Source: an uncultured Alistipes sp. (lineage in GTDB: Bacteria > Bacteroidota > Bacteroidia > Bacteroidales > Rikenellaceae). From it: a stretch of DNA of 28,372 nt. The stretch spans positions 1 through 28,372 of the forward strand of contig CAAGLB010000157.1 in assembly GCA_900770635.1 (NCBI GenBank). Direction: 5' to 3'. The notes beneath the pieces are model-generated. The model saw only the letters and a list, made by a program, of their open reading frames with translations. It searched no databases and had not been told where the DNA came from. Of this stretch, positions 21,808 to 28,372 are shown one piece after another (within the stretch, counting starts at the first letter, position 1; every line of letters begins with the position of its first letter). Made by a program: the position numbers and the translations under genes.

Positions 21808-24057
21808 TTATAGGTTAATGTTTAGTCGTACTCCACTATGTATTGGCGCTCCCTTCGAGAAAAACTCCTTGCCTACGGACTTAAAATAGAATACGTCGTA
21901 GTCGGTGTTTGTGAGGTTGCGGCCCCATAGTGTTATGCTTAAATCTTTGAATAGCAGCGTTAGTTGAGCTCCTAAGAGTGAGTATAGTGGCTGACGTAGG
22001 GTGTTGGCCTCGTTCCAATATATCGAGCCCGATGCTCGCCAGTCGGCCGACAGGGTAATCTGCCTGAGGGTGTTGCCGCTAAGTTGCCATGTGTATGCCG
22101 CCGTGAGCGATAGGGTGTTAGCGGGAGCGTAGGGTAGTCGGTTGCCAGCATAGTCAGCCTCGCCATCGTCATACTTGCGGAAGCGAGCGTTGGTGTAGCC
22201 ATAGTCGGCTCGTAGGCTCAGGCCCTCATGGTTGTATGAGGCTGATAGTTCGATGCCATAGCTGCGGGCACGTGCTGCGTTCGACATCATACGTCCTGTG
22301 CTGTTGCCCTTGGGAAGAATCGTTACCTGCTGATTGAAGCACTCTATCCAGAATAGTGAGCCATCGAGCGTGAGGCCTTGTGCGGGGCGTAGGTGTGTGC
22401 CTACCTCGAAGTTCCAGCTCGTCTCGGGCTTGTAGCGTGTGGCAGATGCCGAGTCGTAGTTGTTGGGGATAACCGATTCAAGCTCAATGCCTAAGGCATC
22501 GAGCATGTCCTGCATCATTATTGACTGCAATATGTCGGAGAAAATCTGGGTGTTGTAGCCGCCGCTCTTATATCCACGAGTTATTGTGGCGTATATGTTT
22601 CCCTGTGCGAGGTTATACTCGGCAGCAAGCTTTGGTAGTATCTCGAAGAAGTGTTGCTTGTCGTGGCCCTTAAAGTCGCTCCTAAGCTCCTTGTAGTCGG
22701 TCATCGTGAGGTCGAAGAGGTAGGGTATTGTCGTGTGCGAGTGATAGCGCATCGAGGTATGCTCGTAGTCGAAGCGTATGCCCGCCGTGAGCCTCCACTG
22801 CCCGATGTTGAGCATCGACTGATGGTACAACGCTGCACCTGCTGTCGGTATGCGAAAGTCGCTGGCGATGACAAACCTATCGACACCAAATGTCATATTG
22901 TTGTCGGGGAATACGGTGTGTAGTCCGTTGTTTATGTTGCCGAGTATCAGCTCGTTGATGCCATCTTGCTTAAACGTTACTGGAGATGACATATCGAGCC
23001 ACTTCATAAAGCCAAAGAGGCCACATACCCACTGATAGTTAGCATCGGTGTCGGCATTGCGGATGACGATATCCTCGGTTATGCTATGCTCCCTCTGCAT
23101 CTGCTGCATCGTAAACATCGACTTGGACGAGAAGTCTTGGTCGAGAGTCATCTTGTCGTCGAGATACTGATAGCTCGTTGTCGACTGAATGCGAACATTT
23201 CGGCCAACATAACGTGCTACAAATCCCTCGCTGAGTGTTAGGCGTTCGTAGCCCGAAGGATCGTTGTAGGCGATGGGCGAGTATGTGTCGGTCGTGGGGT
23301 TGTAGGGGTGGTAGGCATAGCCTCCCTCGTTGGTGTATCCTGCGGTTATGATGTTGTCGAAGTTCCAGCCACCGTTGCCGAGCCACTTTAGGCGCAGACG
23401 CACAGAGGCGCTATTGCCGTCGTCGCACATGTCGTCGGTTAGGGTGTTGCGGAAATATCCGCCATCGTGGTTAAACGCTACTGCAAGCGACACTCCAAAC
23501 CTCTCGTTAGGACGTGCATAGTAGGCGGCAGAGGCTTTGTATGACGAGAGTGTCGAGTACTCGGCCATGCCACGAAAGCCCTGCCACTCGAAGGGTGAGA
23601 GTGTCTGTATGTTCATCACACCGCCCGAGGTGTTACGCCCATAGAGCGTGCCCTGTGGACCACGCAATAGCTCCACACGACGGATGTCGTAGAAGTCGAA
23701 GTCGTAGACATTCTTGTTCATCATCGGTATGTCGTCGATGGTGATGCCCAACACGGGCTGGTCGATGCGTGAGCCGAAGCCACGGACATATATCGACGAG
23801 GTTATCGACGAGCCATAGTCGGGTTGGTAGAAGTTGGGGGCTATGAGCGATATATCCTTGATGGATGCTATGCCCTGCATATCCAACTGGCGCATGTTGA
23901 GCGTCGTGGTGGCTACGTTGCTAACCTCACGTCTGTCGCTCTTTACCGATGCGGTTATCTGCACCTCGTCGATGTCGCGATGAAGTGTGTCGGCAGGCTC
24001 ATGGGCCATCGCCGATAGCGACAGAAATAGGGCAAGTATCGTAATTAATCTTTTCAC
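21808..24057 (-). CDS. TonB-dependent outer-membrane receptor
   Basis: A 749-residue outer-membrane receptor importing a ligand with TonB-ExbBD energy. It has a Sec signal (1-18). The plug domain, about residues 30-155, includes DEVQITASVKS (TonB-box region), IKDISLIAPNF, IYVRGFGSRIDQPVLGITIDDIP and VELLRGPQGTLYGRNTSGGVMNI. The rest is a 22-strand-type barrel ending in VRLNINL. It lacks the CarboxypepD_reg domain of SusC proteins and has no SusD partner, so it looks like a classical siderophore, haem or vitamin-type receptor; the ligand is unknown. The start codon is GTG (24057); it fits the signal peptide and no better ATG exists. Confidence 0.92.
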   Translation of the reverse strand: MKRLITILALFLSLSAMAHEPADTLHRDIDEVQITASVKSDRREVSNVATTTLNMRQLDMQGIASIKDISLIAPNFYQPDYGSSITSSIYVRGFGSRIDQPVLGITIDDIPMMNKNVYDFDFYDIRRVELLRGPQGTLYGRNTSGGVMNIQTLSPFEWQGFRGMAEYSTLSSYKASAAYYARPNERFGVSLAVAFNHDGGYFRNTLTDDMCDDGNSASVRLRLKWLGNGGWNFDNIITAGYTNEGGYAYHPYNPTTDTYSPIAYNDPSGYERLTLSEGFVARYVGRNVRIQSTTSYQYLDDKMTLDQDFSSKSMFTMQQMQREHSITEDIVIRNADTDANYQWVCGLFGFMKWLDMSSPVTFKQDGINELILGNINNGLHTVFPDNNMTFGVDRFVIASDFRIPTAGAALYHQSMLNIGQWRLTAGIRFDYEHTSMRYHSHTTIPYLFDLTMTDYKELRSDFKGHDKQHFFEILPKLAAEYNLAQGNIYATITRGYKSGGYNTQIFSDILQSIMMQDMLDALGIELESVIPNNYDSASATRYKPETSWNFEVGTHLRPAQGLTLDGSLFWIECFNQQVTILPKGNSTGRMMSNAARARSYGIELSASYNHEGLSLRADYGYTNARFRKYDDGEADYAGNRLPYAPANTLSLTAAYTWQLSGNTLRQITLSADWRASGSIYWNEANTLRQPLYSLLGAQLTLLFKDLSITLWGRNLTNTDYDVFYFKSVGKEFFSKGAPIHSGVRLNINL

Positions 24058-24061
24058 ACCG

Positions 24062-24069
24062 CAAAAATA
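24062..24069 (-). promoter_or_regulatory. Possible -7 box immediately before the TonB receptor start
   Basis: TATTTTTG on the minus strand fits TAnnTTTG and ends only 4 bases before the GTG start. If real, the mRNA would be leaderless or nearly so; it could also be chance in AT-rich DNA. Confidence 0.35.
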
Positions 24070-24087
24070 TACTATTTATAAATAAAA

Positions 24088-24113
24088 AACAACCCCCATA
24101 AATGAGGGTTGTT
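24088..24113 (-). terminator. Terminator of the typA-rpiB unit
   Basis: An 8-bp stem (AACAACCC with GGGTTGTT) followed on the minus strand by a T run (TTTTTTATTTAT). It lies 24 bp after rpiB and before the TonB receptor gene. Confidence 0.75.
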
Positions 24114-24137
24114 AGTTGCGTATATCGCTACAATGTG

Positions 24138-24578
24138 CTACTTCTGGATAGGCATCTTGTCCAAGCGGCGCTGGTGGCGGCCACCCTCGAACTCGGTGTC
24201 GAGCCAGATGTTGAGCATCTCGAGAGCCTCGTCGTTAGAGATGAAGCGTGCAGGCATACACAATACGTTTGAGTTGTTGTGCTGACGTGAGAGCTTAGCA
24301 ATCTCTGGAATCCAGCAGAGAGCAGCACGTACGCTCTGGTGCTTGTTGAGTGTCATAGAGATACCCTCGCCAGAGCCACATAGTGCTACGCCACGCTCCA
24401 ACTCGCCATTGTCGATAGCCTCGCCAAGTGCGTGTGCAAAGTCTGGGTAGTCGCATGACTCTTCAGAGTGAGTACCGAAATCCTTTACCTCGAAGCCCTT
24501 TGATGCAAGGTAGCCTACGAGGAACTCCTTAAGCTCGTATGCTGCGTGGTCGCAAGCAATACCAATTTTGTTTGTCAT
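24138..24578 (-). CDS. rpiB: Ribose 5-phosphate isomerase B
   Basis: A 146-residue cytoplasmic enzyme interconverting ribose 5-phosphate and ribulose 5-phosphate in the pentose phosphate pathway. Seen: the phosphate/substrate loop ACDHAAYELKEFL (8-20), the family pattern DFGTHSEESCDYPDFA, and the catalytic Cys in VALCGSGEGISM. The conserved NKHQSVRAALC and SRQHNNSNVLCMP segments follow. Length is normal for LacAB/RpiB. It starts 23 bp after typA and is probably co-transcribed. Confidence 0.95.
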   Translation of the reverse strand: MTNKIGIACDHAAYELKEFLVGYLASKGFEVKDFGTHSEESCDYPDFAHALGEAIDNGELERGVALCGSGEGISMTLNKHQSVRAALCWIPEIAKLSRQHNNSNVLCMPARFISNDEALEMLNIWLDTEFEGGRHQRRLDKMPIQK

Positions 24579-24601
24579 TGTGTTATAGTTTTTTAGGTTG
24601 T

Positions 24602-26404
24602 TTACTCTTTTGATGCACGCTTACGGTCAACCTCGTTGAGCAAAATCTTGCGCAAACGAATAGACTTAGGCGTAACCTCTACATACTCGTCCTCACGGAT
24701 ATACTCCAACGCCTCCTCCAGTGAGAAGATTACGGGGGGAGCAATCGAGGTCTTCTCATCTGAGCCCGAAGCACGCATGTTGGTAAGCTGCTTTGCCTTG
24801 GTTACGTTCACGGTGATGTCGTTCGAGCGTGTGTGCTCGCCAATCACCTGACCGCAGTATACCTGCTCCATAGGCGAGATGAAGAACTTGCCTCGATCTT
24901 GAAGCTTATCGATAGAGTAGGCGTATGCAGTACCCGTCTCCGATGCGATGATAGCACCCACAGATCGGCTCTCAATCTCGCCCATCCAAGGCTCGAACTC
25001 CTTGAGGCGGTGTGTCATGATAGCCTCGCCAGCAGTGGCAGTAATCATCGTTGAGCGAAGGCCGATGATGCCTCGTGAAGGGATAATAAACTCGAGGCGT
25101 GTGCGCTCGTTTGCCGACTCCATGTTCACAAGCTGTCCCTTGCGACGTGTGGTAAGCTCGATAACTGTTCCTGCGCAGTCGTCAGGGCAGTCTACGGTCA
25201 TCTCCTCAACAGGCTCACACTTAATGCCGTCAATCTCCTTTGTGATAACCTTTGGCTGACCTACCTGAAGCTCGTAGCCCTCACGACGCATGGTCTCGAT
25301 AAGCACTGAGAGGTGCAACACACCACGGCCATATACCACGAACGAGTCGGCATTCTGGCCAGGCTCAACACGTAGTGCGAGGTTCTTCTCGAGCTCACGG
25401 TCGAGACGCTCCTTGATGTGGCGTGATGTGACATACTTGCCGTCCTTGCCGAAGAATGGCGAGTTGTTGATTGTGAACAACATAGACATTGTTGGCTCAT
25501 CTATGGCGATAGGTGGCAGTGGCTCGGGGTCGGTAAAGTCGCAGATGGTGTCGCCAATCTCGAAGCCGTCGATGCCGACCAATGCGCAAATCTCGCCACA
25601 CTCAACCCTCTCGGCCTTAGCCTTACCCAGACCCTCGAATACCATGAGGTCCTTAATCTTTGTCTTGACGAGAGTGCCATCACGCTTTGCAAGGGTTACG
25701 TTCTGGCCCGAGGCGAGTGAGCCACGAGTAATCTTACCCACAGCAATACGGCCAACGTATGGCGAATATTCGAGCGATGTTACAAGCATCTGAGGTGTGC
25801 CCTCGACAATCTCGGGCTCGGGAATCTCGTCTATTATAGTGTCGAGAAGTGGGGTGATTGAGTCGGTCTTTTCGCCAAGAACGTGGGACATCCAACCCTG
25901 CTTTGCTGAGCCGTAGATGGTCTTATAGTCGAGTTGCTCCTCGGTAGCGCCGAGTGTGAACATAAGGTCGAAAACCTGCTCGTTAACAACATCGGGGCGG
26001 CAGTTTTCCTTGTCTACCTTGTTGATTACGACGATAGGCTTCTTACCTAATGCGAGGGCCTTCTGCAATACAAAGCGAGTCTGAGGCATTGTGCCCTCAA
26101 AGGCGTCGACAAGCAAAAGTACGCCGTCGCACATATTGAGCACACGCTCCACCTCGCCACCGAAGTCGGCGTGACCTGGGGTGTCGATGATGTTGATTTT
26201 GTAGTCCTGGTATATTACCGATACATTCTTCGATAGAATGGTGATACCTCGCTCACGCTCGATATCGTTGTTATCCATGATTAGGTCGCCTGACGTATGT
26301 TCATTCTCACGGAGGAGGTTACCCTGCATAATCATCTTATCTACGAGGGTTGTCTTACCGTGGTCAACGTGGGCGATAATTGCAATGTTGCGTAGTTTTC
26401 GCAT
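24602..26404 (-). CDS. typA: Translational GTPase TypA/BipA
   Basis: A 600-residue ribosome-binding GTPase of the EF-G/LepA superfamily, linked to 50S assembly and stress adaptation. G1 AHVDHGKTT (about 9-17), G2 RERGITI, G3 DTPGHADFGGEVERVL and G4 NKVDK are present. Domains II, III and V and the BipA-specific C-terminus (NVTKAKQLTNMRASGSDEK) follow. The start is the ATG at 26404 (MRKLRNIAIIAHVDHG). The in-frame extension to 26470 crosses the -7 box at 26429-26436 and is rejected. Confidence 0.96.
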   Translation of the reverse strand: MRKLRNIAIIAHVDHGKTTLVDKMIMQGNLLRENEHTSGDLIMDNNDIERERGITILSKNVSVIYQDYKINIIDTPGHADFGGEVERVLNMCDGVLLLVDAFEGTMPQTRFVLQKALALGKKPIVVINKVDKENCRPDVVNEQVFDLMFTLGATEEQLDYKTIYGSAKQGWMSHVLGEKTDSITPLLDTIIDEIPEPEIVEGTPQMLVTSLEYSPYVGRIAVGKITRGSLASGQNVTLAKRDGTLVKTKIKDLMVFEGLGKAKAERVECGEICALVGIDGFEIGDTICDFTDPEPLPPIAIDEPTMSMLFTINNSPFFGKDGKYVTSRHIKERLDRELEKNLALRVEPGQNADSFVVYGRGVLHLSVLIETMRREGYELQVGQPKVITKEIDGIKCEPVEEMTVDCPDDCAGTVIELTTRRKGQLVNMESANERTRLEFIIPSRGIIGLRSTMITATAGEAIMTHRLKEFEPWMGEIESRSVGAIIASETGTAYAYSIDKLQDRGKFFISPMEQVYCGQVIGEHTRSNDITVNVTKAKQLTNMRASGSDEKTSIAPPVIFSLEEALEYIREDEYVEVTPKSIRLRKILLNEVDRKRASKE

Positions 26405-26428
26405 ATTATCACTAAATTTAAGATGCGA

Positions 26429-26436
26429 CAAAGATA
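26429..26436 (-). promoter_or_regulatory. -7 box for typA
   Basis: TATCTTTG on the minus strand, 24 bases before the typA ATG. It supports the shorter typA start. No TTTG at the usual -33 distance was found. Confidence 0.55.
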
Positions 26437-26479
26437 ACGAAAAAATGTCAAATTGTTTCCATTGTCGCAATAAATTAAT

Positions 26480-26511
26480 AGCTAAGGCAACCTCGAAAGG
26501 CTGCCTTAGCT
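26480..26511 (-). terminator. Terminator after the GNAT-like gene
   Basis: A 10-bp stem (AGCTAAGGCA with TGCCTTAGCT), extended by partly paired bases around a CGAA-type loop. On the minus strand it is followed by the AT-rich ATTAATTTATTG. It lies between the GNAT-like gene (ends 26534) and the typA promoter. Confidence 0.65.
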
Positions 26512-26533
26512 GCTAATTTGTGCTATTTTCGCA

Positions 26534-27682
26534 CTATATCTCTTTGATGTATGCCCTGCGTCGCTTGTGTTGTATGCGGTCGAATTCGGCAAAGTTGGCA
26601 AGGTTCTTATGGTTGGTTTCCAGTATGGCGGTGGTCTCAACCCTCTGAATGTCGTAGTCGGCAAAGTGGGGCGTCATCTCGTTGATGATAAGTGCCGTGA
26701 TGCCCCTATCCTGATAGTCGGGACGTACGGCAATAAGCAGTAGGTCGAAGTCGGTCATCTTCTTGGCCTTTAAGGCTTTAAGAAGATAGTACCAACCGAA
26801 TGGGAACAGCCTGCCTCGACACTTTCGAAGAGCCTCCGATAGCGATGGCATGCCCACGCCCACAGCGATAATCTCGTCTTTGTCGTTGGCTACCAGGGTG
26901 ATAAAGTCGAAGTTGAGCAGTGGGAAGAACATGTTGCAGTAGTATCTCTTCTGCTTGGCCGTCATAGGCTGATAGTTATACAGCTTCTGGTATGCCTCGT
27001 CCAGCACGTCGAAGTAGGTGTAGCCATATCGTTTCTTCAGCTCTCGAGCATTCTTCACCTTAACAACATGCAGCTTGTACCTATCCTCGATAACACTCAC
27101 CAGACGCCTCATGCGCTCGGGAGCTTGTGTTGGGCGTTGTATCTGATACTCAATCCAGTCGGCCTCCTTAATGAGTCCGTAGCGTTCGTAATGCTTGATA
27201 TAGTAGGGGTAGGTGTATAGGCTCGCCATAGGGGCATTGTAGTCGAAGCCCTCGATGAGCAATCCCTGGTGGTCGAAGTCGGTGAAGCCCACAGGACCAT
27301 TTATACAATCCATGCCACGACTCTTTCCCCATGTTGACACAGCGTCTATGAGCGCCTCGAATACGTTGTAGTCATCGATAAAGTCGAACCATCCGAAGCG
27401 ACACTTCTTGACACCCCATCTCTCGTTGGCACAATGGTTTACTATTCCTACAATGCGGCCGACAATCTTGTTGTTTTGGTAGGCCATGTACATAACAAAG
27501 TCGCAAACTTCGAGCGCAGGATTTCCCTTTGGATTAAAGGTGTTTATCTCGTCGATGACAATAGGCGGACAGAAATAGGGATTCCCATCGTATAGGTCAA
27601 TTCCAAATTTGACAAATTGTCGCAGTTCTCGCTTAGTTTTTACCTCCTTAATGGTTACTTCATTTCGATTAGATTTGGGCAT
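26534..27682 (-). CDS. GNAT-fold N-acyltransferase-like protein
   Basis: A 382-residue protein. The N-terminal half begins VTIKEVKTKRELRQFVKFGIDLY and includes WGKSRGMDCINGPVGFTDFDHQGLLIEGF, a pattern I associate with the YghO-like hypothetical acyltransferases. The C-terminal half holds acetyl-CoA-type GNAT strands: LVANDKDEIIAVGVGMPSL, then LLLIAVRPDYQDRGITALIINEM, whose RPDYQDRGI resembles the Q/RxxGxG/A CoA loop in weakened form. No signal or membrane segment. The substrate is unknown. Single-gene unit with its own -7 box 30 bases upstream and a terminator behind. Confidence 0.72.
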   Translation of the reverse strand: MPKSNRNEVTIKEVKTKRELRQFVKFGIDLYDGNPYFCPPIVIDEINTFNPKGNPALEVCDFVMYMAYQNNKIVGRIVGIVNHCANERWGVKKCRFGWFDFIDDYNVFEALIDAVSTWGKSRGMDCINGPVGFTDFDHQGLLIEGFDYNAPMASLYTYPYYIKHYERYGLIKEADWIEYQIQRPTQAPERMRRLVSVIEDRYKLHVVKVKNARELKKRYGYTYFDVLDEAYQKLYNYQPMTAKQKRYYCNMFFPLLNFDFITLVANDKDEIIAVGVGMPSLSEALRKCRGRLFPFGWYYLLKALKAKKMTDFDLLLIAVRPDYQDRGITALIINEMTPHFADYDIQRVETTAILETNHKNLANFAEFDRIQHKRRRAYIKEI

Positions 27683-27712
27683 ATCTATACTTTTTTAGGT
27701 CTTCTTCGATAA

Positions 27713-27720
27713 CAAAGATA
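27713..27720 (-). promoter_or_regulatory. -7 box for the GNAT-like gene
   Basis: TATCTTTG on the minus strand, 30 bases before the ATG at 27682. No TTTG at -33. Confidence 0.5.
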
Positions 27721-27830
27721 CAATAAAAATTTAAATTTATGTTATTTAACCATGAAAAATATGCCCAGCCGGAATCATAATTGACTAAAGCATGGTGTTG
27801 TTAACATCCTCTGTTTGTAGCTAATAATTC

Positions 27831-27838
27831 TATTTTTG
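27831..27838 (+). promoter_or_regulatory. -7 box upstream of the micro-ORF
   Basis: TATTTTTG fits TAnnTTTG. The nearest TTTG (27814-27817) is only 13 bases away, so the -33 element is not clear. A transcript from here would reach the micro-ORF after about 100 nt. Confidence 0.4.
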
Positions 27839-27947
27839 CACCATATTACGCATTCGACAGAGTTGCTTCCTTACATCGTTGCGCTTACTTTCCGATGCAG
27901 TGTAAAAACGGTGTTGATATACAATAAATTACAATTATCCTTATTGG

Positions 27948-28046
27948 ATGAAATGTCCTTGCTGCGGAGGAACAATATACCATACCAAGGAAGACATTAA
28001 CTTGTGTTATTGCCCTAGGTGTAAAGATTTCACAAGCCATGAATAG
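27948..28046 (+). CDS. 32-residue zinc-ribbon micro-protein
   Basis: A short ORF from ATG 27948 to TAG 28046. It encodes two CxxC knuckles, Cys3/Cys6 (CPCC, with Cys5 between) and Cys22/Cys25 (CPRC, with Cys20 before), 15 residues apart, the spacing of a minimal zinc ribbon. The residues around the second knuckle (YCPRCKDF) are typical of rubredoxin-like knuckles. A -7 box lies about 110 bp upstream, and the kinase gene starts 153 bp downstream. Such short ORFs arise by chance, but two well-spaced CxxC pairs in one 32-codon frame are unlikely noise. It could be a free micro-protein or a relic of a larger zinc-ribbon gene. Confidence 0.5.
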   Translation: MKCPCCGGTIYHTKEDINLCYCPRCKDFTSHE

Positions 28047-28072
28047 AATGAGTTGATATATTAATCTGAATG

Positions 28073-28080
28073 TACATTTG
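28073..28080 (+). promoter_or_regulatory. Candidate -7 box for the partial kinase gene
   Basis: TACATTTG fits TAnnTTTG; a TTG at 28053-28055 is 17 bases upstream, slightly short. The resulting leader of about 110 nt would contain the hairpin at 28144-28188. Confidence 0.4.
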
Positions 28081-28143
28081 TTCATAACACAGGAACACTT
28101 AAATACGGAAGATAAAATATTATCTTCTTCACAGATATATTTT

Positions 28144-28188
28144 GCCCGGGTTACTACTCTATAAGAGAAAAGAGTTAGTAATCCGGGC
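28144..28188 (+). promoter_or_regulatory. Strong hairpin in the leader of the kinase gene
   Basis: A 17-bp stem with one bulged T and one G-U pair: GCCCGGGTTACTA and CTCT on the left pair with AGAG and TAGTAATCCGGGC on the right. The loop is 10 bases. It ends 11 bases before the start codon. There is no U run after it, so it is more likely a leader structure than a simple terminator. Confidence 0.6.
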
Positions 28189-28199
28189 GAAAAGTTTAT

Positions 28200-28372
28200 A
28201 TGGATATGAATGCGACATTGAACATAGGACAGACGATTGGTGATTTCCGCGTTGAAGAGTTTGTAAAAGCCACTGATGAGAATGGTGGTGAGACTTATTT
28301 TGTGAGTGGCAGAGATGGAAAGAAGGCGTTAATGAAGTTGTATGCTGTCGAGACTAAGGCTCATACTGTAGA
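28200..28372 (+). CDS. Eukaryotic-like serine/threonine protein kinase, partial (N-terminus)
   Basis: Only the first 57 complete codons are in the window. The pattern GQTIGDFRVEEFV, then GGETYFVSGRDGKKALMKLY, fits the N-lobe of a eukaryotic-like kinase: strand 1 and 2 around the ATP site, then Lys46 (LMKLY) at the ATP-anchoring position. The glycine loop is loose, as in many bacterial kinases. ATG 28200 is used; an ATG at 28206 is in frame. Active-site residues beyond the N-lobe and any C-terminal domains lie outside. It is unlike the kinase-HTH protein at 13276-14421 in this region. Confidence 0.65.
   Translation, partial: MDMNATLNIGQTIGDFRVEEFVKATDENGGETYFVSGRDGKKALMKLYAVETKAHTV

Larger units (their letters stand above)
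27683..28199. other. Intergenic region with a micro-ORF, two -7 boxes and a leader hairpin
   Basis: A 517-bp AT-rich stretch between the GNAT-like gene and the partial kinase gene. Apart from the separately listed elements I see no other gene; the 66-codon minus-strand frame at 27885-28085 overlaps the micro-ORF and has no recognisable features. Confidence 0.55.

Noticed and set aside
21808..24057. Polysaccharide utilisation locus (SusC/SusD)
   Set aside because: The receptor lacks the SusC N-terminal extension, and there is no SusD or glycoside hydrolase nearby.
26405..26470. A 22-residue N-terminal extension of typA
   Set aside because: It would include the -7 box at 26429-26436, and homologues start at MRKLRNIAIIAHVDHG.

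Overview
The window looks like chromosomal DNA from a member of the order Bacteroidales. Four things support this. Several genes are preceded by the Bacteroidetes promoter pattern (TTTG, a 19-20 base spacer, then TAnnTTTG) and lack clear Shine-Dalgarno sequences. Lipoprotein and TonB receptor genes are abundant. A large surface lipoprotein resembles the DUF6562 family. Linked housekeeping pairs such as nif3 plus a C4 zinc-ribbon coiled-coil gene are typical of the group. I cannot fix the genus from sequence alone. No complete phage, insertion sequence or CRISPR array is visible.

Layout. 1-108 is the 5' part of rpsP (minus strand) with its promoter. 313-3318 (minus) is a 1001-residue surface lipoprotein with a beta-helix-like middle and GLUG-type repeats; a C9 homopolymer lies in its upstream region. 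3668-4144 is a small heat-shock protein with an unusual Cys-rich insert. 4246-4923 (minus) holds two small membrane proteins rich in Cys. 5062-10705 is a six-gene plus-strand run: trkA, deoxynucleoside kinase, an RsmF-like rRNA methyltransferase, a MerR-type regulator, Nif3, and a coiled-coil zinc-ribbon protein. It ends at a strong hairpin.

10706-12390 is the most accessory-looking part. It has repeats, an AT-richer secreted protein with a NADase-type glycan-binding fold, a palindromic G-rich repeat, and tRNA-Lys(UUU) with a 22-base copy of its 3' end about 215 bp away. Next come a WYL regulator and, converging on it with a 20-base overlap, a protein kinase-like protein fused to a Myb/SANT-like helix-turn-helix. 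The kinase gene is divergent from a BspA-type leucine-rich-repeat protein.

17121-21272 contains an iron-dependent alcohol dehydrogenase, a flavodiiron protein (oxygen or NO reduction), and znuA-znuC of a zinc uptake ABC transporter with no permease gene beside it. 21341-24057 (minus) is a TonB-dependent receptor with a small calycin-like lipoprotein. 24138-26404 (minus) is typA followed by rpiB. 26534-27682 (minus) is a GNAT-like acyltransferase. The last 0.7 kb holds a 32-residue zinc-ribbon micro-ORF, a strong leader hairpin and the first 57 codons of a second eukaryotic-like protein kinase running off the window.

Most of the window is ordinary core genome. The least ordinary items are the kinase-HTH fusion, the tRNA-Lys tail duplication next to the glycan-binding gene, the micro zinc ribbon in front of a structured kinase leader, the Cys-rich Hsp20, and a face-to-face divergent promoter built on a palindrome at 4953-4999.
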